Below are positions 1-8,195 of a stretch of DNA of 64,000 bases, one piece after another (positions within the stretch are counted from its first letter, which is position 1; every line of letters starts with the position of its first letter). The notes below the pieces were generated by a model. The model did no database searches and was not told the DNA's origin. It was given only the letters and a program-made list of their open reading frames with translations. Location: NCBI RefSeq assembly GCF_018861295.1, contig NZ_JAHLDM010000001.1, forward strand, positions 434,001 to 498,000. The letters are read 5' to 3'. Source of the DNA: Clostridium_AD estertheticum_D. GTDB lineage: Bacteria; Bacillota; Clostridia; Clostridiales; Clostridiaceae. The position numbers were made by a program, and so were the translations under genes.

Positions 1-1
1 A

Positions 2-928
2 AGTCTTAATATTGATTTATATTCAAAGAAAAAACATAGCAATTTTGATTTTGCAAAGGTTAGTAAAAAGGTAATGGAGAACTATAGAGGTATAATTTTT
101 ATAAGTTCTACAGGTATTGCAGTTAGATCAATAGCACCATACATAAAAAGTAAGGATCTGGATCCGGCAGTATTAGTTATAGATAATTCTTGTAATTATG
201 TTATAAGTCTTTTAAGTGGTCATTTAGGAGGCGCGAACGAACTTGCATTAAAGGTTAGTAAACTTTTAGATGCAAAACCTATAATAACTACAGCAACGGA
301 TAATTTAGGCATTTATGCCCCTGATATGATAGCAAAAGATAATGGATTTGTTATTGAAGACTTGAAAAAAGCAAAAGACATAGCGGCGCTTTTAGTAGAA
401 GGAAAAAAAATTGGATTTCTTGATGAAAAAGGAATAATACAAACACCAGCTGGATATAGTAGTAGTTTAGAGAATATTTCTGGATTGATGTATATTTCTA
501 GTAACGATATTATTAATGCTAAGTTAAAGGAATATAATGTACCAACGCTTAAATTAATAAGACAAAATATCGTACTTGGAATAGGATGTAGAAAAAACTT
601 TTCGCAAGATAAAATGAATCAGACAGTAATAAGGATGCTTAAGGAATACAATATAGATGTTAGGGCTATAAAGTCTATAGCAACAGTTAATGTTAAAAAA
701 GATGAATTAGCAATAAAGGCATTAGCAGATTATTTTAAATGTCAGCTTAAAATATTTACGACAGAAGACATAAAGAAAGTACAACATAAATTCAGCGGAA
801 GTGATTTTGTTGAGAAAACTATTGGAGTTAGAGCTGTTTGTGAGCCTTGTGTTGAACTTAGTGGGGCAAAAATCATGACAATTAAGATAAAATTAGATGG
901 TATGACCTTATGCATAGGGGAAGTATGA
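2..928 (+). CDS. cbiG: CbiG, cobalt-precorrin-5A hydrolase (5' end outside window)
   Basis: CbiG opens the ring-A lactone of cobalt-precorrin-5A and releases acetaldehyde in the anaerobic cobalamin pathway (family knowledge). The reading frame is open from base 2 with no stop, so the true start lies upstream and 308 residues are visible. The signature GIIFISSTGIAVRSIAPYIK, followed by VISLLSGHLGGANELA and TTATDN, is the CbiG core. The C-terminal part holds the second conserved block, GIGCRKNFS, and ends with a Glu-rich VCEPCVELSGA stretch. An internal ATG at 74 is not a credible start because the family core begins there without room for the N-terminal domain. The gene is separated from the rest of the cobalamin locus by about 5 kb of unrelated genes. 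Confidence in the family is high. Confidence 0.95.
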   Translation, partial: SLNIDLYSKKKHSNFDFAKVSKKVMENYRGIIFISSTGIAVRSIAPYIKSKDLDPAVLVIDNSCNYVISLLSGHLGGANELALKVSKLLDAKPIITTATDNLGIYAPDMIAKDNGFVIEDLKKAKDIAALLVEGKKIGFLDEKGIIQTPAGYSSSLENISGLMYISSNDIINAKLKEYNVPTLKLIRQNIVLGIGCRKNFSQDKMNQTVIRMLKEYNIDVRAIKSIATVNVKKDELAIKALADYFKCQLKIFTTEDIKKVQHKFSGSDFVEKTIGVRAVCEPCVELSGAKIMTIKIKLDGMTLCIGEV

Positions 929-1087
929 TATAATAGAGAAGGTGTTTTTAAAGAAATACTGAGTAAGCTAGTGAGTTTTAAAAATAAAAAGGATTTCAAT
1001 AAATATTTATAGAATATATAATAGTAGACTATAAATAATTTAAGAATAGATTTAACAACAATTATGAAATTAGAGGAGTGTATTTAT

Positions 1088-2260
1088 ATGACAACAGATA
1101 TTAAGGAAGAAGTTACAATGAAAGATGCTATGGAAAATACTGCAGAGGCTATGGTTATTAATAGTGGAGACGTTGTACTTGGAACTGTACTTTCTGTAAG
1201 TGAAGAAGAAGTTCTAGTAAACATTGGTTATATGGCTGATGGTGTTATAACAAAAGAAGAATTTTCAAACGATAAAGAAGCAAACATTACAGATGTTGTA
1301 AAAGTTGGAGATCAAATCTCTGTATATATAATGAAAGTTAATAACGGAGAAGGAAATGTGCTTTTATCTAAGAAAAGAGCAGATGGTCTTAAAATATGGG
1401 ATGAATTCCAAGAAATTTTAGATGCAAACAAAACTTTAGAAGTAACAGTTAGTGACATAGTAAAAGGTGGAGCTACAGCTTACATAGAGGGAGTTAGAGC
1501 ATTTATACCAGCATCACAAATATCAGATTCATATATAGAAAACTTAGAAGACTATAAAGGTAAAACTTTAGTAGTTAAAATAATAGAACTTGATAAAGAA
1601 AATAAAAATATTGTTCTATCTAGAAGAGTAATTGAAAAAGAAGAAAATGCAGTTAAAAGAGATCAAATTTGGAATGAACTTAAAAAAGGTGAAAAGAGAA
1701 AAGGCGTTGTAACTAGACTTGCTAAATTTGGTGCATTTGTAGATTTAGGTGGCATCGATGGTCTTATTCACGTTTCACAATTATCATGGAAAAGAGTTCA
1801 AGAACCATCAGAAGTAGTATCTGTTGGCGAAGAAGTAGAAGTTACAGTTTTAGATTTTGATAAAGAAAAAGGAAGAATATCTCTAGGACTTAAGAGTGAA
1901 CAAGGAAACCCATGGAACAACATAACAAGCAACTACAAGCCTGGTGCTATAGTTGAAGGAACTGTTGTTAAATTAATGGATTTCGGTGCTTTTGTACAAC
2001 TTGAATCAGGAGTTGAAGGACTAGTTCATTTATCAGAAATATCAGAAGAACGTATTGCAAAAGTTTCTGACGTATTAAAAGTTGGAGAAGTTGTAAAAGT
2101 TAAAATCGGTGAAATAAACGAAAAAGATAGAAGAATAAGCCTAAGCATTAGAGAAGCAGCAAGAGGAAATGAAGATTTTTCAGATTATAAGCAAGAAGAA
2201 GAAAGTGGATTAACACTAGGAGATATATTAGGAGATAAACTTAAAAACTATAAATTCTAG
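1088..2260 (+). CDS. rpsA: Four-domain S1 RNA-binding protein (ribosomal protein S1-like)
   Basis: This 390-residue acidic protein holds four S1 OB-fold domains, at about residues 22-92, 110-180, 195-264 and 282-352. The third and fourth carry the typical GAFVDLGGIDGLIHVSQLSW and GAFVQLESGVEGLVHLSEIS cores. Such proteins bind mRNA and help load it on the 30S subunit; low-GC Gram-positives have short forms whose role is less clear than that of E. coli S1. In many clostridia this protein is fused to IspH; here it stands alone. I place the start at ATG 1088 because GAGGAG at 1073-1078 is correctly spaced from it. An in-frame ATG at 1064 lies upstream of that site and lacks its own. A strong terminator follows. 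Confidence 0.9.
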   Translation: MTTDIKEEVTMKDAMENTAEAMVINSGDVVLGTVLSVSEEEVLVNIGYMADGVITKEEFSNDKEANITDVVKVGDQISVYIMKVNNGEGNVLLSKKRADGLKIWDEFQEILDANKTLEVTVSDIVKGGATAYIEGVRAFIPASQISDSYIENLEDYKGKTLVVKIIELDKENKNIVLSRRVIEKEENAVKRDQIWNELKKGEKRKGVVTRLAKFGAFVDLGGIDGLIHVSQLSWKRVQEPSEVVSVGEEVEVTVLDFDKEKGRISLGLKSEQGNPWNNITSNYKPGAIVEGTVVKLMDFGAFVQLESGVEGLVHLSEISEERIAKVSDVLKVGEVVKVKIGEINEKDRRISLSIREAARGNEDFSDYKQEEESGLTLGDILGDKLKNYKF

Positions 2261-2305
2261 TAAAAGTTCCATATCATAAAGATATAAATTAAAGTAAATA
2301 TTACG

Positions 2306-2337
2306 AGGCAAAACAACTAATAATTGTTTTGCCTTTT
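2306..2337 (+). terminator. Rho-independent terminator after the S1 gene
   Basis: GGCAAAACAA at 2307-2316 pairs with TTGTTTTGCC at 2324-2333 and is followed by a run of T. It separates the S1 gene from the HNH gene. Confidence 0.9.
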
Positions 2338-2359
2338 AATACTTTAAGGGGGTAATATA

Positions 2360-2782
2360 TTGCTTACGTGTGAAGTCTGTGGAAATCCAGCGGATAAACA
2401 TCATATAGTTTATAAAAGCCAAGGCGGCATTGAATTTCCACTTAACTTTAGATATCTTTGTACATTGCATCATAGGGGGGAAACAGGCCCTCATAAGAAT
2501 AGGCGATTAGATTTAGAATATAAAATTGATATGCAGAGAAAACTTGAAGATATTTTAATAAAAGAAATTTATCCAATTGAAGAATTAGAAGTCTTGCTTA
2601 AAATAAACAAGGGAATGATAAAAAGACTTTTTAAGGATTATAAACTTAAGGCCAAAAGGGTTAGAAAAGCTGATATTATTGTTAATCAAAATGATGTAGG
2701 ATATAAAAGAGAGGATATTATTTTTAGGCTAATGGGTGGTCAAAAATATGATGAGAAGATGTTTTTAGAAGGAGAAATTTAA
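2360..2782 (+). CDS. Small HNH-type zinc-binding protein
   Basis: This 140-residue protein begins with CEVCGNPADKHHI and continues to LCTLHHRGETGPH, so it has the paired Cys, the HH and the later N...LC..HHRG of an HNH endonuclease fold. Only about the first 50 residues form that domain. The rest is a charged helical tail with a possible helix-turn-helix at about residues 65-95 (LEVLLKINKGMIKRLFKDYKL). The start is a TTG at 2360 behind AAGGGGGT. HNH proteins act in many contexts; nothing here shows a phage or restriction setting, so the substrate is unknown. It lies between two terminators and is probably a single-gene transcript. Confidence 0.75.
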   Translation: MLTCEVCGNPADKHHIVYKSQGGIEFPLNFRYLCTLHHRGETGPHKNRRLDLEYKIDMQRKLEDILIKEIYPIEELEVLLKINKGMIKRLFKDYKLKAKRVRKADIIVNQNDVGYKREDIIFRLMGGQKYDEKMFLEGEI

Positions 2783-2791
2783 AAAATTATT

Positions 2792-2834
2792 AAAAAAAAC
2801 TATGAATAGCATAAGTTGCTTTCATAGTTTTTTT
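2792..2834. terminator. Bidirectional terminator between convergent genes
   Basis: AAAAAAACTATGAA pairs with TTCATAGTTTTTTT at 2821-2834, with A and T runs on both sides. It serves the rightward HNH gene and overlaps the last codons of the leftward nitroreductase-like gene. Confidence 0.85.
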
Positions 2835-3613
2835 AAATCCTTATTTAAGATAGCACTTATAATGTAAAGAGAACTTCCTATATCTTTATGAGAAGCTTTT
2901 TTAAGTTGCACTTTATAACCAAGTTCAATTGCTGAATTATATAAATGATTAAGCCCTATGCCCAGATCAATGTGATTTGTGTCTTTAAGAATCTTTTTAC
3001 TTAAAATATTTCTATTTTCTAAAAATAGGTCGAATTTGTTATTGTTAATTGCCAATTTCCAAGGCTGAGAGTTAATTGATGAGGGGGCATCAATAAGTGA
3101 TTGTACTATGGGTTCATATTTAGGCTCATAAGTACTAGTAATTAGTTTGCTTTTATCAAACCTTTTCCTTGTAACAACCTCTTTTAATGGTTTAACAGGA
3201 TATCCGAAAGCAACTAGAATTATATAACTTTGTTTTTCGCGTACAGTAAATATTGTTTTGAATAGATCTTGTTTAATAGCACTACCTAACCAACATGTTC
3301 CAATTCCAAGTTCGGTTAGCTTAAGAACTATTTCTTCGCCAATGAAGCCTATGTTCTCTAAATGACCTTCCTGTATTTCAGAAGTAAAGGCTAAATAGTG
3401 AGGAGCTTTAACTTTTGTATATTTAGAAATAAGCCCATTAAATGTGTCTGTAATTTTATTGCCATCTTCAATCAATAATGCTTCCATTGGTATATTATTA
3501 AATAAAGGCTTAGCTTTATTTATAATAGCTTTGATCTTTTGTAGATGTTCTGGGGATACAACTGCATCTTTATAATTTCTTATGGACTTTCTTAGTTTTA
3601 TAGCCTGCAACAT
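2822..3613 (-). CDS. Nitroreductase-family flavoprotein
   Basis: This 263-residue protein has the family pattern RKSIRNY-KD near the N terminus, ELGIGTCWLGSAIKQ in the middle and APSSINSQPWKLAI in the second half. These correspond to FMN-contacting segments in nitroreductase-like enzymes that reduce quinones, nitro compounds or related substrates with NAD(P)H. The PSSINSQPW block, normally N-terminal in classical nitroreductases, sits at about residue 175, typical of the TM1586-like NADH oxidase/nitroreductase subgroup. The start ATG is preceded by GGAGGT. No neighbour indicates a substrate. Confidence 0.8.
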   Translation of the reverse strand: MLQAIKLRKSIRNYKDAVVSPEHLQKIKAIINKAKPLFNNIPMEALLIEDGNKITDTFNGLISKYTKVKAPHYLAFTSEIQEGHLENIGFIGEEIVLKLTELGIGTCWLGSAIKQDLFKTIFTVREKQSYIILVAFGYPVKPLKEVVTRKRFDKSKLITSTYEPKYEPIVQSLIDAPSSINSQPWKLAINNNKFDLFLENRNILSKKILKDTNHIDLGIGLNHLYNSAIELGYKVQLKKASHKDIGSSLYIISAILNKDLKKL

Positions 3614-3678
3614 AATAAATACCTCCAGTGTGATTTAAGTTTATACTATCAGTAAGATTATAGTATTTCAAGTTACAT

Positions 3679-4476
3679 CTAACCCCTTGATAATATTTTT
3701 TTACTACTGATTACAATAATTAATACAAAAACAGAAGTCAAAGCAATACTGCCTCCTGGGGCACAATTTACGTAGTAAGATATAACAAGCCCTAAAATTA
3801 TGTCAATGAAGCCAAACATTATAGAGCAAAATAAAGTTTTCTTAAAGCCTTTATTTAGCTGTAATGCTGTTGCTACAGGTAGGGCTATCATGGATGACAT
3901 GACAAGTATTCCGAGTATTCTTAATGATACTGAAATAGTGGCACCCACAAGTAGAGCGAAGATATAGTTAATTACTTTAACTTTTGCGCCAGAAACCTTA
4001 GCTCCTTCTTCATCGAAAGTAATATATAGTAATTGATTGTATAATGAAAATAATGTTATTATTGAAACAATGCTAAGTACAAGCATTATGTACAAGTCAG
4101 CTTGTGTAACAGTTAATAGGCTTCCGAATAGATAAGAATTAACATTAGCACCTGCCTTACCTGTACTTATTAAGGTTATTGCTATACCTACACTAAAGGT
4201 AAGTATAATTGCTAGAATTAATTCTGCGTATTTTTTGTAATAATCTCTTAAAAATTCAATGGATAAACCACATAGGGCTGTAAAAGCAAAAGCGCCAAGT
4301 ATAGGATTGAAACCAAAAACAAGTCCTATAGCAACACCGGCCAAGGAGGCATGTGCCATTGTATCTCCCATCATGGAATACCTTTTTAACACAAGAAAAA
4401 CACCTACAATTGGAAAAAGTATAGAAATTAAAACTGAGGCAATTAAAGCATTTTGCATAAAACCATATTCAAACAT
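3679..4476 (-). CDS. Metal ABC transporter permease (ABC-3 family, ZnuB/MntB-like)
   Basis: This 265-residue membrane protein has about eight hydrophobic helices and the family block YSMMGDTMAHASLAGVAIG, followed by ISTGKAGANVNSYLFGSLL. The ABC-3 family imports zinc, manganese or iron. The gene starts 9 bases after the ATPase gene ends and has an AAAGGGG ribosome binding site, so the two are an operon. Sequence alone does not decide which metal is carried. No substrate-binding lipoprotein gene is adjacent. Confidence 0.9.
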   Translation of the reverse strand: MFEYGFMQNALIASVLISILFPIVGVFLVLKRYSMMGDTMAHASLAGVAIGLVFGFNPILGAFAFTALCGLSIEFLRDYYKKYAELILAIILTFSVGIAITLISTGKAGANVNSYLFGSLLTVTQADLYIMLVLSIVSIITLFSLYNQLLYITFDEEGAKVSGAKVKVINYIFALLVGATISVSLRILGILVMSSMIALPVATALQLNKGFKKTLFCSIMFGFIDIILGLVISYYVNCAPGGSIALTSVFVLIIVISSKKILSRG

Positions 4477-4485
4477 AGAGTAAAG

Positions 4486-5145
4486 TTAGCCCCTTTCCTG
4501 GGTTATTTTATATTTATAATCATTAATAGTATAAAGTATTCCACTTCTGTTACTCATTTCGAAAATATCTGTTGAGTTATCTAATGCAGCTTTTAAATTA
4601 TGCTCTACAGAAACAACTGTAATACCGAGGTTAGTATTTAAATCCTTAATAATTCCATATATATCTTCCATGCTTTGTATGTCTATTCCAGTAGAAGGTT
4701 CATCTAAAATTAATAGCTCAGGATTTCCAATTAAACTCCTAGCAATAAAAATCTTTTGTTGCTGACCGCCAGAGAGATTTCCAATAAGAGTATGGGTATG
4801 ATCCTCCATTCCTACTGCCTTAAGACTTTTTGAAATTAGACTTTTATCTTTAAGTTTTAATACCTTCCTATGACAATTTAGCATTTCATAAACTGTTATA
4901 GGGAATTGTGCATTAAAATTTTCAACTTTTTGTGCAACATATGCTATTCTTGATGTGTCTATAATAATTTGACCACTATTAGGTTTTAATAAATTTAATA
5001 TCAATTTAAGTAGGGTACTTTTAGCACTACCATTTTCACCTAAAATTGAAACGTAACTGCCCTTTTCGATTTTAAGATTGATGTTGTCTAGTATGTGTGG
5101 CTTTGAATTTGTATATGTAAAACATAAATTCTTTATGTTAATCAT
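4486..5145 (-). CDS. Metal ABC transporter ATP-binding protein (ZnuC/MntA-like)
   Basis: This ATPase of about 219 residues has Walker A GENGSAKSTLLK (the usual Gly before Lys-Ser is Ala here: GSAKST rather than GSGKST), Q-loop AYVAQK, signature LSGGQQQK, Walker B LLILDEPSTG and the switch His in SVEHNL. It powers the adjacent ABC-3 permease. I place the start at the ATG at 5145, 5 bases from GGAGGA; a TTG three bases upstream is too close to that site. The Ala in the P-loop is unusual and deserves a check against relatives. The protein is slightly short for the family. Confidence 0.9.
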   Translation of the reverse strand: MINIKNLCFTYTNSKPHILDNINLKIEKGSYVSILGENGSAKSTLLKLILNLLKPNSGQIIIDTSRIAYVAQKVENFNAQFPITVYEMLNCHRKVLKLKDKSLISKSLKAVGMEDHTHTLIGNLSGGQQQKIFIARSLIGNPELLILDEPSTGIDIQSMEDIYGIIKDLNTNLGITVVSVEHNLKAALDNSTDIFEMSNRSGILYTINDYKYKITQERG

Positions 5146-5433
5146 CAATTTCCTCCTTATTAGTTATAACAAAATTAACCATACAATTATGCAATAATTA
5201 TATGATTAAAATAATAGTAGCAACAGACATTATACACCTAAATGCGAATAACTTGCAAGAACTCTCTCCATATTATTGCCAAAAAATTTAAATAATATAT
5301 ATCATAAAATTTATATAATTGGTAAAACTGTATATGAAGATACTTTATTTTATATAATAGCTAAATTGCTTTAGTATCTATCAATAAAAATGCATTTTGT
5401 TATGCATTTAATATAATAGGAGGTAGTGTTATT

Positions 5434-5694
5434 ATGAATAAAAGCGAAGGCTCAACTCATGTAATTAGTAAAGTGGCGAAAGACAATCAAGGAGAAATAA
5501 CGGCATATGAACTTGAAAACGGAGAAATAATTTCTAAAGAACAAGCCGTCTCACTTGCTAAGCAAGGTAATATAAGTGGAGTTTCTGTCTCAACTTCTAA
5601 AAAAGGCGAAGAATTTTTAAGAAGTCTACCTGATCAAAATAAAGCAAATAACTTAGAAAGTTTACCAATTATAGATGATAATGATATATACTAG
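5434..5694 (+). CDS. DUF3892 family protein
   Basis: This 86-residue protein has the DUF3892 pattern: VISKVAKDNQGEITAYEL, then NGEIISKEQAVSLAKQGNISGVSVS, then GEEFLRSLPD. The family is common in clostridia and bacilli and has no known function. It has no signal peptide or membrane segment. AGGAGGT lies 9 bases before the ATG and a clear terminator follows, so it is an independent small gene. The 288 bases upstream (5146-5433) are AT-rich and serve the divergent transporter operon as well; I see no clear metal-regulator operator there. Confidence 0.85.
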   Translation: MNKSEGSTHVISKVAKDNQGEITAYELENGEIISKEQAVSLAKQGNISGVSVSTSKKGEEFLRSLPDQNKANNLESLPIIDDNDIY

Positions 5695-5712
5695 TTGAAA
5701 ATAATAATGAGA

Positions 5713-5746
5713 AAGAACAGGTACATTTTGATGTGCCTGTTCTTTT
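5713..5746 (+). terminator. Terminator after the DUF3892 gene
   Basis: AGAACAGGTACA pairs with TGTGCCTGTTCT (one G-U pair) and is followed by TTTT. Confidence 0.88.
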
Positions 5747-5765
5747 GGCTTAAATGGGGGAATAA

Positions 5766-5816
5766 GTGGGGGACGGTTAACAACTAATGAACATTCTTGA
5801 TGTTAATTAGTTATTT
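5766..5816 (+). repeat. REP-like element, copy 1, with an inverted half
   Basis: GTGGGGGACGG starts at 5767 and the 20-bp core GGGGACGGTTAACAACTAAT occupies 5769-5788. It continues into GAACAT and, after a 5-base loop, ATGTTAATTAGTTATT at 5800-5815, which pairs with AACAACTAATGAACAT at 14 of 16 positions. The element therefore can fold into a long hairpin. It lies 70 bp before cobT. This is the leftmost of 18 copies seen in the window. Confidence 0.85.
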
Positions 5817-5885
5817 TGCTTGAAAAAGTTTTTCCTTTGGAATACTATTAGTGTAATAAACTTAGATAAGCAGGGGGATAAACAA

Positions 5886-6974
5886 ATGGGACTTCTAAAA
5901 GAAACATTACAATTTATAGAACCGCTAAATAAGGAAGCAATGAAAAAGGCTTGGAATAGACTGGATAGTTTATCAAAACCTATAGGAAGTCTTGGTGAAT
6001 TGGAAAATATCATAGCTAAGATGGCAGGAATTACTGGAAACATACATAATAAAATTAATAAAAAGAATGTTGTTATAATGTGTAGTGATAATGGCGTTGT
6101 GGAAGAAGATGTATCTAACTGCCCTAAAAGTGTAACTGCTACAGTAACTAATAATTTCACTAAAAAGATAACAGGTGTTTATGTGTTGTCAAAATTTTCT
6201 GGAAGTGATATTACTGTCGTAGATGTGGGCATTGATGCTGATTTAAACAATCCTAAAGTTATAAATAAAAAAATAGCATATGGTACTATGAATATGATGA
6301 AGGGTCCCGCAATGACTAGGGAGCAGACAATTAAGGCTATAGAAGTTGGAATTGAAACAGTTGATAATTTAGTTCTCGATGGTTACGATTTGCTTGGAAC
6401 TGGTGAAATGGGTGTAGGGAATACTGCCACAAGTGCAGCGATTTTAAGTGTTTTATCTGGACTTGAAGTTGAAGAGTCGGTAGGTAAAGGTTCGGGAATA
6501 ACAGAGAATCAATTCATTAATAAAAAAAAGGTTATTAAAAAATCTATTGAGGTAAATAATCCAGATAGAAATGATGTTATAGATGTTATTTCAAAAGTTG
6601 GTGGATTTGATATTGCAGGATTATGTGGTTGCTTCTTAGCTGCTGCTAAAAATAGGGTGCCTATTGTTATTGATGGGTTTATAGCATCAGCGGCAGCGCT
6701 TTGTGCTTATAAATTAAACCCTTTAGTAATAGGGTACATTTTTGCATCCCACTTGTCTGCGGAACCTGGAGCGGCTTTTGTAATGAAAGAAATTGGATTA
6801 AAACCTATGCTAAATTTGAACATGAGACTAGGAGAGGGTTCAGGGTGTCCTCTGGCTTTTAATATTATTGAGGCGGCTTTGTACACAATGGATAATATGG
6901 GAACGTTCGAAGATGCAAAGCTTGATAGCAAAAAGTATATAGATATAAGGGAGAATCCCATAGAAATATCGTAG
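5886..6974 (+). CDS. cobT: CobT, nicotinate-nucleotide-dimethylbenzimidazole phosphoribosyltransferase
   Basis: CobT makes alpha-ribazole phosphate, the activated lower ligand of cobalamin. The 362-residue protein starts MGLLKETLQFIEPLNKEAM and contains RLDSLSKPIGSLGELE, CSDNGVVEEDVS and LLGTGEMGVGNTATSAA. Glu317 in MRLGEGSG matches the catalytic glutamate of the Salmonella enzyme in both position and context. The start at ATG 5886 follows AGGGGG by 8 bases; an in-frame TTG at 5820 would add residues not seen in the family. It leads a tightly packed cobT-cobC-cobU-cobS group. No riboswitch is visible before it, so its control may differ from that of the cbi genes. Confidence 0.97.
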   Translation: MGLLKETLQFIEPLNKEAMKKAWNRLDSLSKPIGSLGELENIIAKMAGITGNIHNKINKKNVVIMCSDNGVVEEDVSNCPKSVTATVTNNFTKKITGVYVLSKFSGSDITVVDVGIDADLNNPKVINKKIAYGTMNMMKGPAMTREQTIKAIEVGIETVDNLVLDGYDLLGTGEMGVGNTATSAAILSVLSGLEVEESVGKGSGITENQFINKKKVIKKSIEVNNPDRNDVIDVISKVGGFDIAGLCGCFLAAAKNRVPIVIDGFIASAAALCAYKLNPLVIGYIFASHLSAEPGAAFVMKEIGLKPMLNLNMRLGEGSGCPLAFNIIEAALYTMDNMGTFEDAKLDSKKYIDIRENPIEIS

Positions 6975-6987
6975 GGTGTGATAAAAT

Positions 6988-7575
6988 ATGAATATATATC
7001 TGTTAAGGCATGGTCAAACTGAAGAAAATAGAAAAGGTTCTTATTATGGTAATTTGGATATAAGTCTAAATGAAATAGGTGTAGCTCAAGGAAATAAGGC
7101 AAAAGATTTTTTCAGTGATATAAAATTAGATAGAGTATATGTTAGTGATAAAAGAAGAACTTTGGAAATGGCAAAATTAGCTTTAGGGTTAAAGGAAATG
7201 GAAATTATACAAGATAGCAGAATAAATGAGACTAATTTTGGTGAGTTTGAAGGTAAAACTTACGAAGAAATTAAGATGCTTTATCCTAAGGAATGTTTAT
7301 GCTGGACGGATAATTGGAAAGAATTCGTACCGCCTAAGGGTGAAAGTTATATTGAATTGTGCATGAGAGTTAAGAGTTTTATGGATAATATTAAAAAGTT
7401 AGATTTTGATAATATTTTAATATGTGCTCATTCTGGCGTTATAAGAGCTATATATTGTTATATTATGGATGGAAATATAGATCTATTTTGGAAATTTGGA
7501 TGTAAAAATGGTGATATAAGCATTATTAAATATGAATATGGTAATCTGTATATTGATGCAATTATGCATATCTAG
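6988..7575 (+). CDS. cobC: CobC, alpha-ribazole-5'-phosphate phosphatase (histidine phosphatase family)
   Basis: This 195-residue protein has the RHG motif at residues 7-9 (YLLRHGQTEENR), with the phosphohistidine at His8, and the second histidine in CAHSGVIRAI. The histidine phosphatase family is broad, but the position 13 bases after cobT and 13 before cobU points to alpha-ribazole phosphate or adenosylcobalamin-5'-phosphate as substrate. AGGGTGTGAT precedes the ATG. Confidence 0.88.
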   Translation: MNIYLLRHGQTEENRKGSYYGNLDISLNEIGVAQGNKAKDFFSDIKLDRVYVSDKRRTLEMAKLALGLKEMEIIQDSRINETNFGEFEGKTYEEIKMLYPKECLCWTDNWKEFVPPKGESYIELCMRVKSFMDNIKKLDFDNILICAHSGVIRAIYCYIMDGNIDLFWKFGCKNGDISIIKYEYGNLYIDAIMHI

Positions 7576-7588
7576 GAGGCGAGCATAA

Positions 7589-8137
7589 ATGGGCAAAATA
7601 ATTTTAGTAACTGGTGGAAGTCGAAGTGGAAAAAGCACTTTTGCTGAAAACATTTTTAAAGATACTGATGATGTTTTATATATTGCAACAGCAATAGTTA
7701 CAGATGAGGAAATGGGCGATAGAATTAAAAAACATATAGACTCTAGAAATGCAAGATGGACAACCTTTGAGGGCTTTTATGATTTAGATAAGGCTATAGA
7801 CAAATACGATATAAGCAATATATTGCTTGATTGCGTTACAATTATGATAACTAACTTAATGTTTAAGGAAAAAATAGATTTTGATAAAATATCTATGGGG
7901 AAAATAGACGAATTACTAGATGATATAAAAACTCAGTTTGAAAAGTTAATATTAAAAGCTAGGGTAGCAAATATTAATTTGGTTATGGTAACTAATGAAG
8001 TGGGTTCTGGGCTTGTACCTGAGAATAAGCTTAGTAGAGTATTTAGGGATATAGCAGGGTTTGTAAATCAATACATAGCAAGTCAAAGTGATGAGGTATA
8101 TCTAATTTCTTGTGGGTTACCTTTAAAATTAAAATGA
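7589..8137 (+). CDS. cobU: CobU, adenosylcobinamide kinase / guanylyltransferase
   Basis: CobU phosphorylates adenosylcobinamide and then attaches GMP. The 182-residue protein has the P-loop TGGSRSGKST near residue 9, YIATA at about 33 and the VTNEVGSGLVPENKLSR block that is diagnostic of the family. AGGAGGCGAG is the ribosome binding site. It is of typical family length. Confidence 0.97.
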   Translation: MGKIILVTGGSRSGKSTFAENIFKDTDDVLYIATAIVTDEEMGDRIKKHIDSRNARWTTFEGFYDLDKAIDKYDISNILLDCVTIMITNLMFKEKIDFDKISMGKIDELLDDIKTQFEKLILKARVANINLVMVTNEVGSGLVPENKLSRVFRDIAGFVNQYIASQSDEVYLISCGLPLKLK

Positions 8138-8164
8138 ATATTATTATCTAGGAAAGAGGTGAAC

Positions 8165-8194
8165 CTTGCAATGGTAGGCCGTTGCAAGCAATGA
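8165..8194 (+). promoter_or_regulatory. Hairpin and seven-codon open frame just before cobS
   Basis: CTTGCAATGG (8165-8174) and CCGTTGCAAG (8179-8188) form a 10-bp stem (one T-G pair) with a four-base TAGG loop. An ATG at 8171, inside the stem and 8 bases after AAGAGGTGA, opens a seven-codon frame (MVGRCKQ) that ends with TGA at 8192, one base before the cobS ATG. cobS has no good ribosome binding site of its own between the hairpin and its start. This layout would suit translational coupling or structure-controlled translation. The function is inferred only. Confidence 0.45.
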
Positions 8195-8195
8195 A

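Noticed and set aside
742..999. Minus-strand open frame of 85 codons across the end of cbiG
   Set aside because: It is antisense to a clear gene, has no ribosome binding site and no recognisable protein pattern.
5161..5433. Zur, Fur or MntR operator before the metal transporter
   Set aside because: The AT-rich sequence has short palindromic stretches but none matches a known operator well enough to claim.
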